Below are positions 8,943 through 20,701 of a stretch of DNA of 64,000 bases, one piece after another. Both the position numbers and the translations under genes were made by a program. The stretch's first letter is position 1, and every line of letters starts with the position of its first letter. Below the pieces are notes generated by a model. It was not told the DNA's origin. It was given only the letters and a program-made list of their open reading frames with translations, and ran no database searches. The stretch is from Virgifigura deserti (GTDB lineage Bacteria; Pseudomonadota; Alphaproteobacteria; Dongiales; Dongiaceae), in the NCBI GenBank assembly GCA_003576685.1, contig QOZR01000008.1, positions 186,001 through 250,000 of the forward strand, read 5' to 3'.

Positions 8943-9872
8943 CTAATACCCGGTCGCCAGATCGACGAGATTCGGCAGCGGGCGGCCCTCGCGGGCGAGG
9001 CGCATGCTTTGGAAGATCGTCTCCGCCGCGGTCTGCGGTGGTGTTGCGCTGGCGATATGGGGCGTCACCGTGATGCGCGGATGGGTCCAGAACGGGTGGT
9101 CGGACGGCAGCGGCTCCTCGTGGAACACGTCAAGCGTCGCATAGGCGATCTGCTCGCTGTCCAGCGCCGCGAGCAGATCGGTTTCCACCACATGACCGCC
9201 GCGGGCGGCGTTGATGATGGAGGCGCCGCGCGGCAGGGCAGCCAGCGTTCGCGCGTTCAGGATGCCCGCGGTCGCCGGCGTCAGCGGCAGCAGGCAGACC
9301 AGGATCTCGCTGCGGGCGAGGAAGGGAATCAGCCCGGCATCGCCATGGAAACCGGACACACCCGGAAGTTCCTTCGGCGACCGACTCCAGCCGGCGACGT
9401 CGAAACCGAGGGCGGACAGCTTCGCCGCCGCGTCGCCGCCCAACACGCCCAGCCCCATGACGCCGACCTTGCGCTCCCAGGGCAGCGGATAGGCGAGCGG
9501 TTTCCATTCCTGCCGGCGCTGCAGCGCCTCGAGCTCCGGCACGCGCCGGTGATAGCGCAGGACATGCAGTAGGACATATTCGGTCATGCTTGCCGTCAAG
9601 CCGCGATCGACGAGGCGGACAACCGGGATTCCCGGCGGCAGGTCGCCCTCGCGCATCAGGCTGTCGACGCCGGCGCCCAGCGAGAAGATGACCTTCAGAT
9701 TGGGATAGCGCTTGAGCTCACCTGCCGGCGGGCGCCAGACCAGCGCGAACTCGATCTCCTCGATGCGCCCGGTCTCGGGCCAGCAACGGAAATCGATGTT
9801 CGGATCGAATCGGAGGAGCATATCGCGCCATTGCTCGGCGTTTTCGCTCGGGCTTAGGAAGAGGACGGCCAT
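8943..9872 (-). CDS. ghrA: Glyoxylate/hydroxypyruvate reductase A
   Basis: A 309-residue D-2-hydroxyacid dehydrogenase of the GhrA type that reduces glyoxylate to glycolate and hydroxypyruvate to D-glycerate with NADPH. The Rossmann glycine motif GLGVLG is at 140-145. The catalytic triad positions fit the family: R224 in NAARGG, E253 in FHEEPLP and H272 in TPHIASAT. Length is standard. The start ATG at 9872 gives a typical N-terminus (MAVLFLS). It lies downstream of the YejF-like operon on the same strand but is separated from it by a palindromic repeat, so it is probably its own transcription unit. Confidence 0.9.
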   Translation of the reverse strand: MAVLFLSPSENAEQWRDMLLRFDPNIDFRCWPETGRIEEIEFALVWRPPAGELKRYPNLKVIFSLGAGVDSLMREGDLPPGIPVVRLVDRGLTASMTEYVLLHVLRYHRRVPELEALQRRQEWKPLAYPLPWERKVGVMGLGVLGGDAAAKLSALGFDVAGWSRSPKELPGVSGFHGDAGLIPFLARSEILVCLLPLTPATAGILNARTLAALPRGASIINAARGGHVVETDLLAALDSEQIAYATLDVFHEEPLPSDHPFWTHPRITVTPHIASATPPQTAAETIFQSMRLAREGRPLPNLVDLATGY

Positions 9873-9910
9873 GGAGAACCCCAGTGATCAAAACCGCTTG
9901 CGGCCCCCGC

Positions 9911-9962
9911 CCTTCGACAAGCTCAGGACGAGGAGAAACTCTCATGCCGAGCTTGTCGAAAC
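9911..9962. repeat. REP-like palindrome, copy 1
   Basis: Perfect 12-bp arms TTCGACAAGCTC (9913-9924) and GAGCTTGTCGAA (9949-9960) flank a 24-bp centre. The arms match, apart from an A/G change, those of the element at 38760-38816. It sits between the end of the yej-type operon and the start of ghrA. Such TTCGACA-GCTCAGG palindromes are dispersed intergenic repeats in many alphaproteobacteria; the function here is unknown. Confidence 0.75.
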
Positions 9963-9978
9963 ATGAGGTCCGCCGCCG

Positions 9979-11654
<1,676 letters not shown>

Positions 11655-11658
<4 letters not shown>

Positions 11659-12770
11659 TCGGCGGCCGCCTTGGCGTCGGTCGAGGTTCGGGAGTGGGCG
11701 CGCACGGCGTCCTCGCCCGGGATCGGGCCGACCGCCTTGCGCGGGTCGAAGGCGTCGCGCACCGCCTCGCCGACGAACACCAGCAAGCTCAGCATGATCG
11801 CGATCGTGAAGAAGCCGGAGAAGCCCAGCCACGGCGCCTGCAGGTTCGACTTGCCCTGCTGGAGCAGCTCGCCCAGGGACGGCGAGCCGGGCGGCAGGCC
11901 GAAGCCCAGGAAGTCGAGGCTCGTCAGGGTCGTGATCGAGCCGTTCAGGATGAACGGTATGAAGGTGAGCGTCGCCACCATCGCGTTGGGCAGCACATGC
12001 TTGAACATGATCATCGTGTTCGAGAGGCCGAGCGCCCGGGCGGCGCGGATATAGTCGAAGTTGCGGGCGCGCAGGAACTCCGCCCGGACCACGCTGACCA
12101 GCGCCATCCATGAGAACAGAACCATGATGAGCAGAAGCGACCAGAACCCCGGCTGGATCACGCTCGCCATGATGATCAGCAGATAGAGCAGCGGCAGAGA
12201 GGACCAGATCTCGATGAAGCGCTGGAACAGGAGGTCGGTCCAGCCGCCGAAATAGCCCTGTACCGCCCCGGCTGCGACTCCGATGATCGAGGACATCAGG
12301 GTCAGCGCCAGCCCGAACAGCACGGAGATGCGGAAGCCGTAGATGACGCGGGCCACGACGTCGCGCGCCTGGTCGTCGGTACCCAGCCAGTTCACGGCCG
12401 AGGGCGGCGAGGGCGCCGGCACAGGCAGGTCGTAGTTGATCGTGTCGTAGGAGAACGGGACCAGCGGCCAGATCATCCAGCCCTTCTCCTCGATCAGATC
12501 CTGCACGAACGGATCGCGATATTCGGCCTCTGTCGGGAACTCGCCGCCGAAGGTCGTCTCCGGATAGGAGACGAAGATGGGGACGTAGTAGGCGCCGTCA
12601 TACTGCACGAGCAGCGGCTTATCGTTCGCGATGAACTCGGCGAACAGCGAGATCACGAACAGCGTAACGAAGATCCACAGCGACCAGAAGCCGCGCCGGT
12701 TGGCGCGGAAATTCCACAGCCGCCGCCGGGTCAGCGGCGAAATCCTCATACCGAGGAATCGATCGGTCAC
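11655..12770 (-). CDS. yejE: ABC transporter permease (YejE-like)
   Basis: A 371-residue inner-membrane permease of the oligopeptide class. The N-terminal helix (FWSLWIFVTLFVISLFAEFIA) is followed by a long periplasmic loop with the WPLVPFSYDTINYD segment typical of YejE and absent from shorter DppC proteins. Five further helices surround the cytoplasmic EAA loop (RAARALGLSNTMIMFKHVLPNA), which docks the ATPase. It pairs with YejB to form the channel. Stop and start overlap with yejF by four bases, and 27 bp separate it from yejB. Confidence 0.92.
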
Positions 12771-12797
12771 GAGGTGCCTCCCGGCTGGGCCATGTCG

Positions 12798-13901
12798 CTA
12801 GACACGGCGCGCCTCGAAGTCGATGCGTGGGTCGATGACGGTGTACATGATGTCGCCGATCAGGCCCATGATCAGGCCGAGCAGGCTAAAGAAATAGAGC
12901 GTGCCGAACATGACGGGATAGTCGCGGTTGATGGCCGCCTCGAAGCCCAGCAGGCCGAGCCCGTCGAGCGAGAAGATCACCTCGATCAGCAGCGCGCCGG
13001 TGAACAGGATGCTGACGAAGGCGCTCGGGAAGCCGGCGATCACGATCAGCATCGCGTTGCGGAAGACATGGCCGTACAGCACCCGGCGCTCGGTCAGCCC
13101 CTTGGCCCGCGCGGTCATCACATAGAGCTTGTTGATCTCGTCGAGGAACGAATTCTTGGTCAGCAGCGTCAGCGTCGCGAAGCTGCTGACCACCATGGCC
13201 AGCAGCGGCAGCGCGAGGTGCCAGAAATAGTCAAGGATCTGCTGCCACCAGGGCATCATCGACCAGCCGTCGGAGACGAGGCCGCGCAACGGGAACCAGT
13301 CGAGATAGCGGCCGCCGGCGAACAGCACGATCAAGAGAACGGCGAACAGGAAGCTCGGGATCGCATAGCCGACGACGATTACGCCCGACGTCCAGACATC
13401 GAACTTGGAGCCGTCCTTGACCGCCTTGCGGATGCCGAGCGGGATGGAGATGAGATAAGTGAGAAGGGTCGTCCACAGCCCCAGGCTGATCGACACCGGC
13501 ATCTTGTCGATGACCAGGTCGACGACCTTCTGGTCGCGGAAATAGCTCTCGCCGAAATCGAAGCGGATGAAGTCGCCCATCATCATGAAGAAGCGCTCGA
13601 CCGGCGGCTTGTCGAAGCCGAACTGACGCTCCAGCTCCAGGATGAATTCGGGGTCGAGGCCGCGGGCGCCGCGATACCGGCTGGTGACGCCGCTCTGGTC
13701 GAGCTGACCGGCGCCCTGCTCGAAATCGCCGCCACCGCCGCTGAAGCGCGCCGTCGGATCAACCGCGCTGCCCTGAAGCTGGGCGATGATCTGCTCGATC
13801 GGGCCGCCCGGCGCGAACTGCACGATGACGAAGGTCAGGACCATGATCCCGAACAGGGTCGGAATCATCAGCAGGAGACGGCGGATGATATAGGCGAGCA
13901 T
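12798..13901 (-). CDS. yejB: ABC transporter permease (YejB-like)
   Basis: A 367-residue permease starting at the ATG at 13901 ([14 protein letters not shown]), which overlaps the TGA of the preceding binding-protein gene by one base. Six hydrophobic helices, the extended periplasmic loop after helix 1 containing [15 protein letters not shown], and the EAA-type loop near [24 protein letters not shown] fit YejB of peptide importers. A longer in-frame start at 13946 would overlap the upstream gene and lacks family similarity. It works with YejE, YejF and one or more of the three binding proteins encoded just upstream. Confidence 0.92.
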   Translation of the reverse strand: MLAYIIRRLLLMIPTLFGIMVLTFVIVQFAPGGPIEQIIAQLQGSAVDPTARFSGGGGDFEQGAGQLDQSGVTSRYRGARGLDPEFILELERQFGFDKPPVERFFMMMGDFIRFDFGESYFRDQKVVDLVIDKMPVSISLGLWTTLLTYLISIPLGIRKAVKDGSKFDVWTSGVIVVGYAIPSFLFAVLLIVLFAGGRYLDWFPLRGLVSDGWSMMPWWQQILDYFWHLALPLLAMVVSSFATLTLLTKNSFLDEINKLYVMTARAKGLTERRVLYGHVFRNAMLIVIAGFPSAFVSILFTGALLIEVIFSLDGLGLLGFEAAINRDYPVMFGTLYFFSLLGLIMGLIGDIMYTVIDPRIDFEARRV

Positions 13902-15757
13902 CAGCGGTTCTCCCGAAGCGCCGCTTGGTTCGACGGATCGAACCACCAGCTCTCACGCAGCAGAAGGCCGAAGCGTGGCCGCTGATCCGGCCGGGCGAAG
14001 ATATCCCAGTAGGCGATTCGATCCTTGTCGTCGTAATAGAACGGAACCGACAGCCAAAGGTGCCGCGCATAGCGATCGAAGGCGCGCGCGGCGGCGATCC
14101 GGTCGTCCCAGGTCTCCGACCGGATGACGGCTTCGGCCAGTTCGTCCAGCACCTTGTCCTTGACGCCGGACAGGCTCTGGCTCCCCGGCACGTCCGCGGC
14201 GGTGGAGCCGAAGAAGTCGCGCAGCTCCGTTCCCGGCGGGTAGAGCGGCGGAATGAAGCCGAGCAGCATGTCGTAGTCCTTGTCGACGAACATGTTGCCC
14301 CATTGGGCGCCGTCGACGAACCGGACCTGCGCATCGATTCCCGCCTTCTGGAGATTCTGCCGGAACGGCAGCAGGACGCGGTCCTGGGGCGGCGAGCCAT
14401 AGACGATGGTGAACCGCAGGGGAAGGTCGGTCTCCGCATGCGTCATGACGCCGTCGCGGACTTCGTACCCGGCCGCGCGCAGCAGCCCCATCGCCTCGCG
14501 CAAAAGCGGCCGGATATTGCCGCTGCCGTCGGTGACCGGCATCATCGGAACATCACCGAAGACGGCTTCGGGCAATTGGCCGCGGAACTTCTCCAGGATC
14601 GCAAGCTCGCTCTCGGTCGGCGTTCCGGTGGCCGCGAACTCGCCATTCTCGAAATAGCTGTTGATACGGCGATAGAGGCCGAAGAGGATCGTCCGCTGGA
14701 TCGATTCGAAGTCGAACAGAGTGGCGATCGCCTGGCGCACGCGAACGTCCTGGAAGACGGGGCGGCGCAGATTGAAGAAGAGCCCGCCGAATCCGGCGGG
14801 CTCGTTCGACGGAAGGGCCTCCAGGATGAGATTGCCCTGCTCGACCGCCCGGACACCCTTGAAGCCGACCGACCACTGCCGTGCATCGGTGATTCCGATA
14901 TAGTCGAAATTGCCACCCTTGAACGCCTCGTAGAGAGTGGTCGCGTCCTTGTAATAGTCGTAGCGGATGCGCTCGAAGTTGAAGAGCCCGCGGTTCTGCG
15001 GCAGCCCCGCGCCCCACCAGTCTGCGACCCGCTCATAGGTGATCGATCGGCCGGCTTGAAGTTCGGTGATCCGATAGGGGCCGCTGCCCAGTGGCGGCTC
15101 CATGGTGAGCCGGTCGAATGCGCGCCCCTCCCAATAATGCTTCGGCAGCACGGGCAGGGAGGCGATGCTGAGCGGCAGTTCCGGATTGTCGGTCCGGGCG
15201 AACCGAACCCGCACTGTGTGCTCGTCGAGCGCTTCCGCCGACACCATATCGTTGAAGAGCCGGGCACGATAGAGCGGCATGCCCTTTTCGGCCAGGATCT
15301 CGAAGGTGAAGAGGACGTCCTCGGCGGTGACTGGATGACCGTCGTGGAACCGCGCCTCCCGGCGGAGATTGAGGATCAGCCATGACCGGTCGTCGGCGAT
15401 CTCGAAGCTCTCCGCCAGATCGCCATAGATGACGGAGGTCTCGTCGGCGCTGCCGACGCCGATGCTGCTGTAGATCAGGTCCACACCCGCCGCCGAGTCG
15501 CCGCGCAGCGTGAACGGGTTAAGGGTGTCGAAACTGCCGAAGGTTCCGGCCGTGATTGTCCCGCGCCGCGGCGCATCCGGGTTCACGTAGTTCCACTGCG
15601 CGAATCCCTCGGGATAGACGGGCTCGAGCCCGAAGGCGGTGATCGCGTAGGCGCCCTCCGCTGCCCAAGCTTTGCAGAACCCCAGGAGGTTCGGCAGGGT
15701 TGATGCGAAAGGGGCGCCGAGAGCGGCTGTGGCGAAGGCGCGGCGGCTAAGGCGCAT
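13901..15757 (-). CDS. yejA: Peptide-type solute-binding protein 1 (family 5), Tat-type signal
   Basis: A 618-residue periplasmic binding protein of the SBP_bac_5 family, the proximal member of three tandem paralogues. The N-terminus reads [13 protein letters not shown], a twin-arginine (SRRAF) signal followed by a moderately hydrophobic stretch, so export is probably by Tat in a folded state; its two paralogues have Sec-type signals. Family motifs include NPDAPRRGT near 60, the SFDTLNPF segment, PLGSGPYRI and the [13 protein letters not shown] motif, all typical of YejA-type proteins. Its stop overlaps the yejB start by one base, making it the partner most tightly tied to the permeases. Ligand is presumably a peptide. 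Confidence 0.88.
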   Translation of the reverse strand: MRLSRRAFATAALGAPFASTLPNLLGFCKAWAAEGAYAITAFGLEPVYPEGFAQWNYVNPDAPRRGTITAGTFGSFDTLNPFTLRGDSAAGVDLIYSSIGVGSADETSVIYGDLAESFEIADDRSWLILNLRREARFHDGHPVTAEDVLFTFEILAEKGMPLYRARLFNDMVSAEALDEHTVRVRFARTDNPELPLSIASLPVLPKHYWEGRAFDRLTMEPPLGSGPYRITELQAGRSITYERVADWWGAGLPQNRGLFNFERIRYDYYKDATTLYEAFKGGNFDYIGITDARQWSVGFKGVRAVEQGNLILEALPSNEPAGFGGLFFNLRRPVFQDVRVRQAIATLFDFESIQRTILFGLYRRINSYFENGEFAATGTPTESELAILEKFRGQLPEAVFGDVPMMPVTDGSGNIRPLLREAMGLLRAAGYEVRDGVMTHAETDLPLRFTIVYGSPPQDRVLLPFRQNLQKAGIDAQVRFVDGAQWGNMFVDKDYDMLLGFIPPLYPPGTELRDFFGSTAADVPGSQSLSGVKDKVLDELAEAVIRSETWDDRIAAARAFDRYARHLWLSVPFYYDDKDRIAYWDIFARPDQRPRFGLLLRESWWFDPSNQAALRENR

Positions 15758-15769
15758 GGTCCGTCCCGC

Positions 15770-17596
15770 TTATCGGTTGACGCCGGCGTTCTTGTCCGGG
15801 TCGATCCACCAGGTGGTGGCGAACGGAACGCCATAGGGCGGCAGCACGTCCGGCCGACTGAACCGGTTCCAGTAGGCGAGCCAGATCTCCGGATTGCTCC
15901 AATGCGGCACGACGTAGTGATCCCACAGAAGGACCCGGTCGAGGGCGCGGGTCCAGGCCACCAGCGAGTCGCGGTCGTCGGCGTTGATCAGCCCTTCGAC
16001 CAGCGCGTCCACCACCGGGTCCGAGACGCCGGTATAGTTGCTGGTGCCCGGTGTCTTGGCGGCCTCGGAGGTCCAGTACTCGCGCTGCTCGTTGCCCGGC
16101 GACGTCGACTGCAGCAGCCGTTCCACGATCATGTCGTAGTCGAAGCCTTCGACGAGCGCCTGATATTGGGCGCTGTCGGCGATGCGAATGTTCATGTCGA
16201 TGCCGGCGCGGGCCAGGTTTCGCGCGAAGGGCTGGGCCACCCGTTCGAAGGTCGGCTGGTCCAGCAGCAGCTCGAATCGGAAGGGCTGCCCGGTCTCGAC
16301 GTTGGTCAGCGCGCCGTCCCGCACCTCCCAGCCGGCCTGCCGGAAGAGATCGAGGGCGTCGCGCAGGTTCCGGCGCAGCTCCCGCGGGTCGTCGGCGCTC
16401 GCCGGCACGAACGGCTCGTTGAACAGCTCGGGCGGAAGCTGGTCGCGATACTGCTCCAGGATCTCGAGCTCCTCGCCTTCCGGCCGGCCGCGCGAGGCGA
16501 GCTCAGAATTCGAGAAATAGCTGTCGATCCGCTCATAGAGTCCGAAGAACAGCGTGTCGTTCACGAATTCGAAGGGGAAGAGCAGGTTGATCCCCTCGCG
16601 CACGCGCGGATCGGCGAAGACCGGCCGGCGGGTATTCATGAAGAAGCCCTGCATCCCCTGCGGAATCTGGGTCGGGATCTCCGCCTTGATCAGCCGGCCC
16701 TGCTCCACTGCCGGCACGTCATAGCCCCGCGCCCAGTTGCGCGCGACGTTCTCGGCCCTGAAGTCGAACTGCCCGGCCTTGAACGCCTCGAACGCCACAG
16801 TCGGGTCGCGATAGATGTCGTACTGGATGCGGTCGAAATTGTACTGGCCGCGATTGATCGGCAGGTCGGCACCCCACCAGTCCTCGACCCGCTCATAGGT
16901 GATCGAGCGCCCGGGAGAAACGTTGGCGACCCGGTAGGGGCCGCTGCCCAGTGGCGGCTCGAGCGAGCTTGCGGTGAAATCCTTGCCCTCCCAGTCATGC
17001 TTCGGCAGTACGAAAACTTGGCCAAGGATATAGGGCAGTTCGTTGTTCTCGGCGGTCTTGAAGTTGAAGCGGACGGTGTCCGCGTCGATCGCGACCGCAT
17101 CCTCCACGTCGGCATAGTAGTTCGCGTAGAAAGGCGAACCGTCTTCCATCAGCGTGTTGAAGCTCCAGACCACGTCCTCGGCCGTGATCGGCTCGCCGTC
17201 ATGCCAGCGCGCCTCCGGGCGAAGGTTGAACTCGACCCAGCGATTGCTCGCCGGGATCGTGATCGACTCGGCGACGAGTCCATAGGAGACGGACTGCTCG
17301 TCCGCCGTCGGCGTCATCAGCGTTTCGTAGAGGAAGCCCACGCCGGGCGCCGGGGTGCCTTGCAACGTGAAGGGGTTCAGCTTGTCGAACGGCGCGGGGT
17401 AGGAAAGCACGATGGTGCCGCCCTTTGGCGCGTCCGGATTCACATAGTCGAGATGCTTGAAGTCGGGGCCGTATTTCGGTTCTCCCCAGATAGCGACGGC
17501 GTGGCTCGTCGTTGCCGCGTCATCCGTCTGCGCGCCGGCCGAGCCGATGCCGCAGGCGAGAACCAATGCGATCGTGAGAGCTGCAATTCGCGTCAT
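15770..17596 (-). CDS. Peptide-type solute-binding protein 2 (family 5)
   Basis: A 608-residue second paralogue. The start ATG at 17596 gives a clear Sec signal peptide (MTRIAALTIALVLACGIGSAGAQ, cleavage probably after AGA). Like its neighbours it has the IWGEPKYGPDF opening, [29 protein letters not shown] and EDWWGADLPINRG motifs that mark YejA-type proteins. It overlaps the end of the third paralogue by four bases (ATGA) and is separated from the first by 12 bp, so all three should be on one transcript. Divergence between paralogues is considerable outside the motifs, suggesting different ligand preferences rather than a very recent copy. Confidence 0.88.
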   Translation of the reverse strand: MTRIAALTIALVLACGIGSAGAQTDDAATTSHAVAIWGEPKYGPDFKHLDYVNPDAPKGGTIVLSYPAPFDKLNPFTLQGTPAPGVGFLYETLMTPTADEQSVSYGLVAESITIPASNRWVEFNLRPEARWHDGEPITAEDVVWSFNTLMEDGSPFYANYYADVEDAVAIDADTVRFNFKTAENNELPYILGQVFVLPKHDWEGKDFTASSLEPPLGSGPYRVANVSPGRSITYERVEDWWGADLPINRGQYNFDRIQYDIYRDPTVAFEAFKAGQFDFRAENVARNWARGYDVPAVEQGRLIKAEIPTQIPQGMQGFFMNTRRPVFADPRVREGINLLFPFEFVNDTLFFGLYERIDSYFSNSELASRGRPEGEELEILEQYRDQLPPELFNEPFVPASADDPRELRRNLRDALDLFRQAGWEVRDGALTNVETGQPFRFELLLDQPTFERVAQPFARNLARAGIDMNIRIADSAQYQALVEGFDYDMIVERLLQSTSPGNEQREYWTSEAAKTPGTSNYTGVSDPVVDALVEGLINADDRDSLVAWTRALDRVLLWDHYVVPHWSNPEIWLAYWNRFSRPDVLPPYGVPFATTWWIDPDKNAGVNR

Positions 17597-19488
17597 GTCC
17601 GTCCCTGCTGTTTGAGCGCAGCGTCCTTTTCCGGATCGATCCACCAAGTCGGCTGGAAGGCGATCCCGTTGGCCTGGCCGAAATCATAGGGCGGCTGCGT
17701 TTCCGGAAAGCCGAACCGGTCCCAATGGGCGATCCAATAGCCGTCCTTGTACCAATGCGGCACGACATAGTGCCCGGCGCGCAGAACGCGGTCGAGCGCA
17801 CGCGCGGCCGCCTGCTTCTCTTCCAGCGTCTTGCCTCCGATCAGCGTCTCGAGCAGCGCATCGACGACCGGGCTCTTGATGCCGATCAGGTTGGCGCTGC
17901 CCGGCTGATCGGCGGCGGCCGAGCCGAAGCGGTCTGCCTCTTCCCGTCCCGGTGGCGGGTAGAAGGTATAGGCGAAGCTGATGACTTCGAAGTCTCGATC
18001 CTGATAGCGAGCCTGGAACTGGGCGGAGTCGAGGACGCGCATCGTTGCCTGGATGCCGACGCGCCGCAGGCTGTTGATCCAGGGCTGGGTGACCCGCTCG
18101 AACATCGGCGACTGCAGCAGGATCTCGAACCGGAGGGGCTTGCCCGTCGTCGCATTGACGAGACTGTTCCCCTGAAGCTCGTAGCCGGCCGCGCGCAGCA
18201 GCCTGATCGCCTCGCGAATCAGCCGGCGGTCGGCGCCGGATCCGTTCGAGACCGGGGGAAGGAGTTCCTCGGTGAGGACTTCTTTCGGCAGCTCGTCCCG
18301 ATAGGGCTCGAGCAGCGCCAGCTCTTCCGGCGTCGGCAGGCCCTTGGCGCTGTAGCCGGGGGCGAGGAAGTAGGTGTCGAGCCGCTCATAGAGGCCATAG
18401 AACAGGTGCTCGTTGACCCATTCGAAATCGAAGAGCAGCCCCAGCGCCTCGCGGACGCGCGGATCGGCGAACATCGGCAGGCGCGTGTTGAAGAAATAGC
18501 CCTGCATTCCGCGGAAGTCCCGGCCGGGAATCTCCGCCTTGATCAGCCGCCCCGCCTTCACCGCGGGAATGTCATAGCCGGTCGCCCAGAACAGCGAGGT
18601 GAACTCGTGCCGGAAATCGCTCTGGCCCGCCTTGAAGGCCTCGAACTCGACCGTGCGGTCGCGGAAATAGCTGTATTCGATTCGGTCGAAGTTCCACAGG
18701 CCGCGATTCACCGGCAGGTCGCGCCCCCAATAGTCGGGGTTCCGCTCATAGATCAGCCGCCGGCCCGGCTCCACCGTGGCCAGTTGGTAAGGGCCGCTGC
18801 CGACCGGCGGCTCGAGTGTGCTGCGCGAAATGTCGCGGCCCTCGGCCTCCCACCAGTGCTTCGCGAGGATCGGCAGGCTGGCGACCTGCGAGATCGGCTT
18901 CAGGCTGGCGGTCTGACTGCCGGGCTGACTGCCGGGTTGGTCGAAGCTGAGCCTGATGCGGCGATCGTCGATCACCTCGATGTCGCTGACCGCGTCGACA
19001 TAGGCCTTCAGAAAAGGTTGCGCATGTTCCTTATAGGCGCGAATCGTCCAGGCGACGTCCTCGGTGGTCACCGGCTCGCCGTCGCTGAACCGCGCCTCCG
19101 GCCGCAGCGTGAAGAGTGCCGAGCTTCCGTCGTCGGGATACTCGACGCTTTCCGCGAGAAGCCCGTACCAGACCGCGATCTCGTCCTGGCTCGCGACCAT
19201 CAGGCTGTCATAGATCAGCCCGATATTACGCGGCGATACACCCTGGACCGGAAGGTTGTTGAGCGTGTCGAAGCTGCCGTTGCCGGAGCTGAGTCTCAGC
19301 GTTCCGCCCTTCGGCGCATCCGGGTCCGCATAATCGAAATGCTCGAAGTCCGCTCCGTATTTCGGTGCGCCGTCCACCGCGATGGCGTGCGTGGTTCGGA
19401 CCTCTCCGGCCGCAGGCTCGGCCGCCGACGCGGCGCCCGGGGCCAAGCTCGCCACGAGCAAGGCGAAGGCAAGGCCCTTCCAGTGCAT
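17593..19488 (-). CDS. Peptide-type solute-binding protein 3 (family 5), first gene of operon
   Basis: A 631-residue third paralogue, first in the transcript. The start chosen is the ATG at 19488, which gives a standard Sec signal peptide (MHWKGLAFALLVASLAPGAASA) with GGGA-like SD sequence upstream; an ATG at 19509 or a TTG at 19533 would add a polar extension ahead of the signal. Motifs match the other two: VDGAPKYGADF, DPDAPKGGT, SFDTLNNLPVQG, PVGSGPYQL and DYWGRDLPVNRG. A short repeated GSQPGSQTA stretch near residue 195 interrupts an otherwise conserved region. The 3' end overlaps the second paralogue by four bases. Confidence 0.87.
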   Translation of the reverse strand: MHWKGLAFALLVASLAPGAASAAEPAAGEVRTTHAIAVDGAPKYGADFEHFDYADPDAPKGGTLRLSSGNGSFDTLNNLPVQGVSPRNIGLIYDSLMVASQDEIAVWYGLLAESVEYPDDGSSALFTLRPEARFSDGEPVTTEDVAWTIRAYKEHAQPFLKAYVDAVSDIEVIDDRRIRLSFDQPGSQPGSQTASLKPISQVASLPILAKHWWEAEGRDISRSTLEPPVGSGPYQLATVEPGRRLIYERNPDYWGRDLPVNRGLWNFDRIEYSYFRDRTVEFEAFKAGQSDFRHEFTSLFWATGYDIPAVKAGRLIKAEIPGRDFRGMQGYFFNTRLPMFADPRVREALGLLFDFEWVNEHLFYGLYERLDTYFLAPGYSAKGLPTPEELALLEPYRDELPKEVLTEELLPPVSNGSGADRRLIREAIRLLRAAGYELQGNSLVNATTGKPLRFEILLQSPMFERVTQPWINSLRRVGIQATMRVLDSAQFQARYQDRDFEVISFAYTFYPPPGREEADRFGSAAADQPGSANLIGIKSPVVDALLETLIGGKTLEEKQAAARALDRVLRAGHYVVPHWYKDGYWIAHWDRFGFPETQPPYDFGQANGIAFQPTWWIDPEKDAALKQQGRT

Positions 19489-19727
19489 CTCGATTCCCAC
19501 GCTCTCCATCTGGTTAGAAAAATTGGAAGACAAATGGGCTTGGCTCAGTCGGTATCAAGCATTTTCAGCATTCACGCGGCTCTCTGCCGCCAAATCGGCG
19601 TTCAGGCTATACCTTCGCGCCAAGAATTGCAGCAAATGCCGGACTGCGGCAACCGGGGTTCCCATGAGCGGACAGATCAAGGCCGTCGCCTTCGACCGGT
19701 GGGAAAGCTGTTCGCCCGGACCGTTCT

Positions 19728-20585
19728 CTAGGAGCCGACGGACTGCTGCGACACCGAATGGCCGGTCAGGCGCGCATAGGCTTGGCATGTGAAGCTGACG
19801 ATAACTGCCATCTGAACGAAGTATATGACAATCCTGGCGAAGGTCAGCCCCATGAACGGGACGATCATCTCCGGAGTGGGCACAAGCATGGTGGGGTCGA
19901 TCATATACTCGATGAACCGAACCACTCTTGTCATGACAAGGAGCGGAATTATCGTCAGAAGAAAACCGCCCATGAGACGCAGGGTCTGCCCCCGGCTAAG
20001 CCGCCAAGCGGCGACGAGAGGGTGTCGTGGACCGTCGAGCGCCACGATCGGGAAGGCGAGCGAAAAGCGGGCGCCGAGAGCGAGTATCGCCAGGAGGATG
20101 ACGGGAATAGCCAGTCTGTCGAGCAGCCATAGGAATTCAGGGCCGAACTGCGGGCCGTAGAGCCAAAAGAGTGCCTCCTCAGCAGCAAACACCGACGCGT
20201 ATATCACCAGAATGAAGAGAATTCCGATACCGAGATAGCGCTCTTCGCGAGGACCGACGCGTAGGCTCGCGAGGCTGGTCGCAGGTTCGCCCAGCAGAAC
20301 ACGCCGATTCCAGCTGACCAGGAATATGGTGCTGCCGATCACCCAGACGAGAGTGATCACGATGGAGCAGAAAGTCTTGTTGAGCCCGAACGAGGGCATG
20401 CCCCTGCCGAGATCGAGCCCATAAATCGCCAGCACGAAAATGACCCACCACAGCCAAGCGCGGGTGATAAACGCACCCAAATCGCCGAAGACCGAGCGAT
20501 AGCCGGCCGAAACCGTCTCCCAGACCAAGAGTCTGGCAGGGCGTTTGCGCGGTACGTCGGGCACCCTTGACCGCTGGCCGGACAT
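19728..20585 (-). CDS. Uncharacterised multi-pass membrane protein
   Basis: A 285-residue inner-membrane protein with about six hydrophobic segments (for example AWLWWVIFVLAIYGLDL, IVITLVWVIGSTIFLVSW, LGIGILFILVIYASVFA, GGFLLTIIPLLVM and IVIYFVQMAVIVSF). No catalytic motif or transporter signature was recognised; the arrangement, with helix pairs spaced by short polar loops and an amphipathic WRLSRGQTLRLMGG element, resembles uncharacterised six-helix proteins distantly like YciC or glycerophosphodiester phosphodiesterase membrane domains. It stands alone, on the same strand as the binding-protein operon but upstream of it by about 240 bp. Confidence 0.65.
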   Translation of the reverse strand: MSGQRSRVPDVPRKRPARLLVWETVSAGYRSVFGDLGAFITRAWLWWVIFVLAIYGLDLGRGMPSFGLNKTFCSIVITLVWVIGSTIFLVSWNRRVLLGEPATSLASLRVGPREERYLGIGILFILVIYASVFAAEEALFWLYGPQFGPEFLWLLDRLAIPVILLAILALGARFSLAFPIVALDGPRHPLVAAWRLSRGQTLRLMGGFLLTIIPLLVMTRVVRFIEYMIDPTMLVPTPEMIVPFMGLTFARIVIYFVQMAVIVSFTCQAYARLTGHSVSQQSVGS

Positions 20586-20701
20586 TATCTCTGCCCCCCT
20601 TGGCCCCCGGGCCGACTATCGACGGTGGAGGCACGGCCCCTTCGCAGGGCATTCGACGCTACCCGTAGTGTGTAAAGTCAACGGATATTGCCGACAAGAA
20701 A

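Noticed and set aside
15902..19731. Very long plus-strand open frames (hundreds of codons) opposite the binding-protein genes
   Set aside because: They mirror the codon bias of the real minus-strand genes, contain no family motifs and lack ribosome-binding sites.
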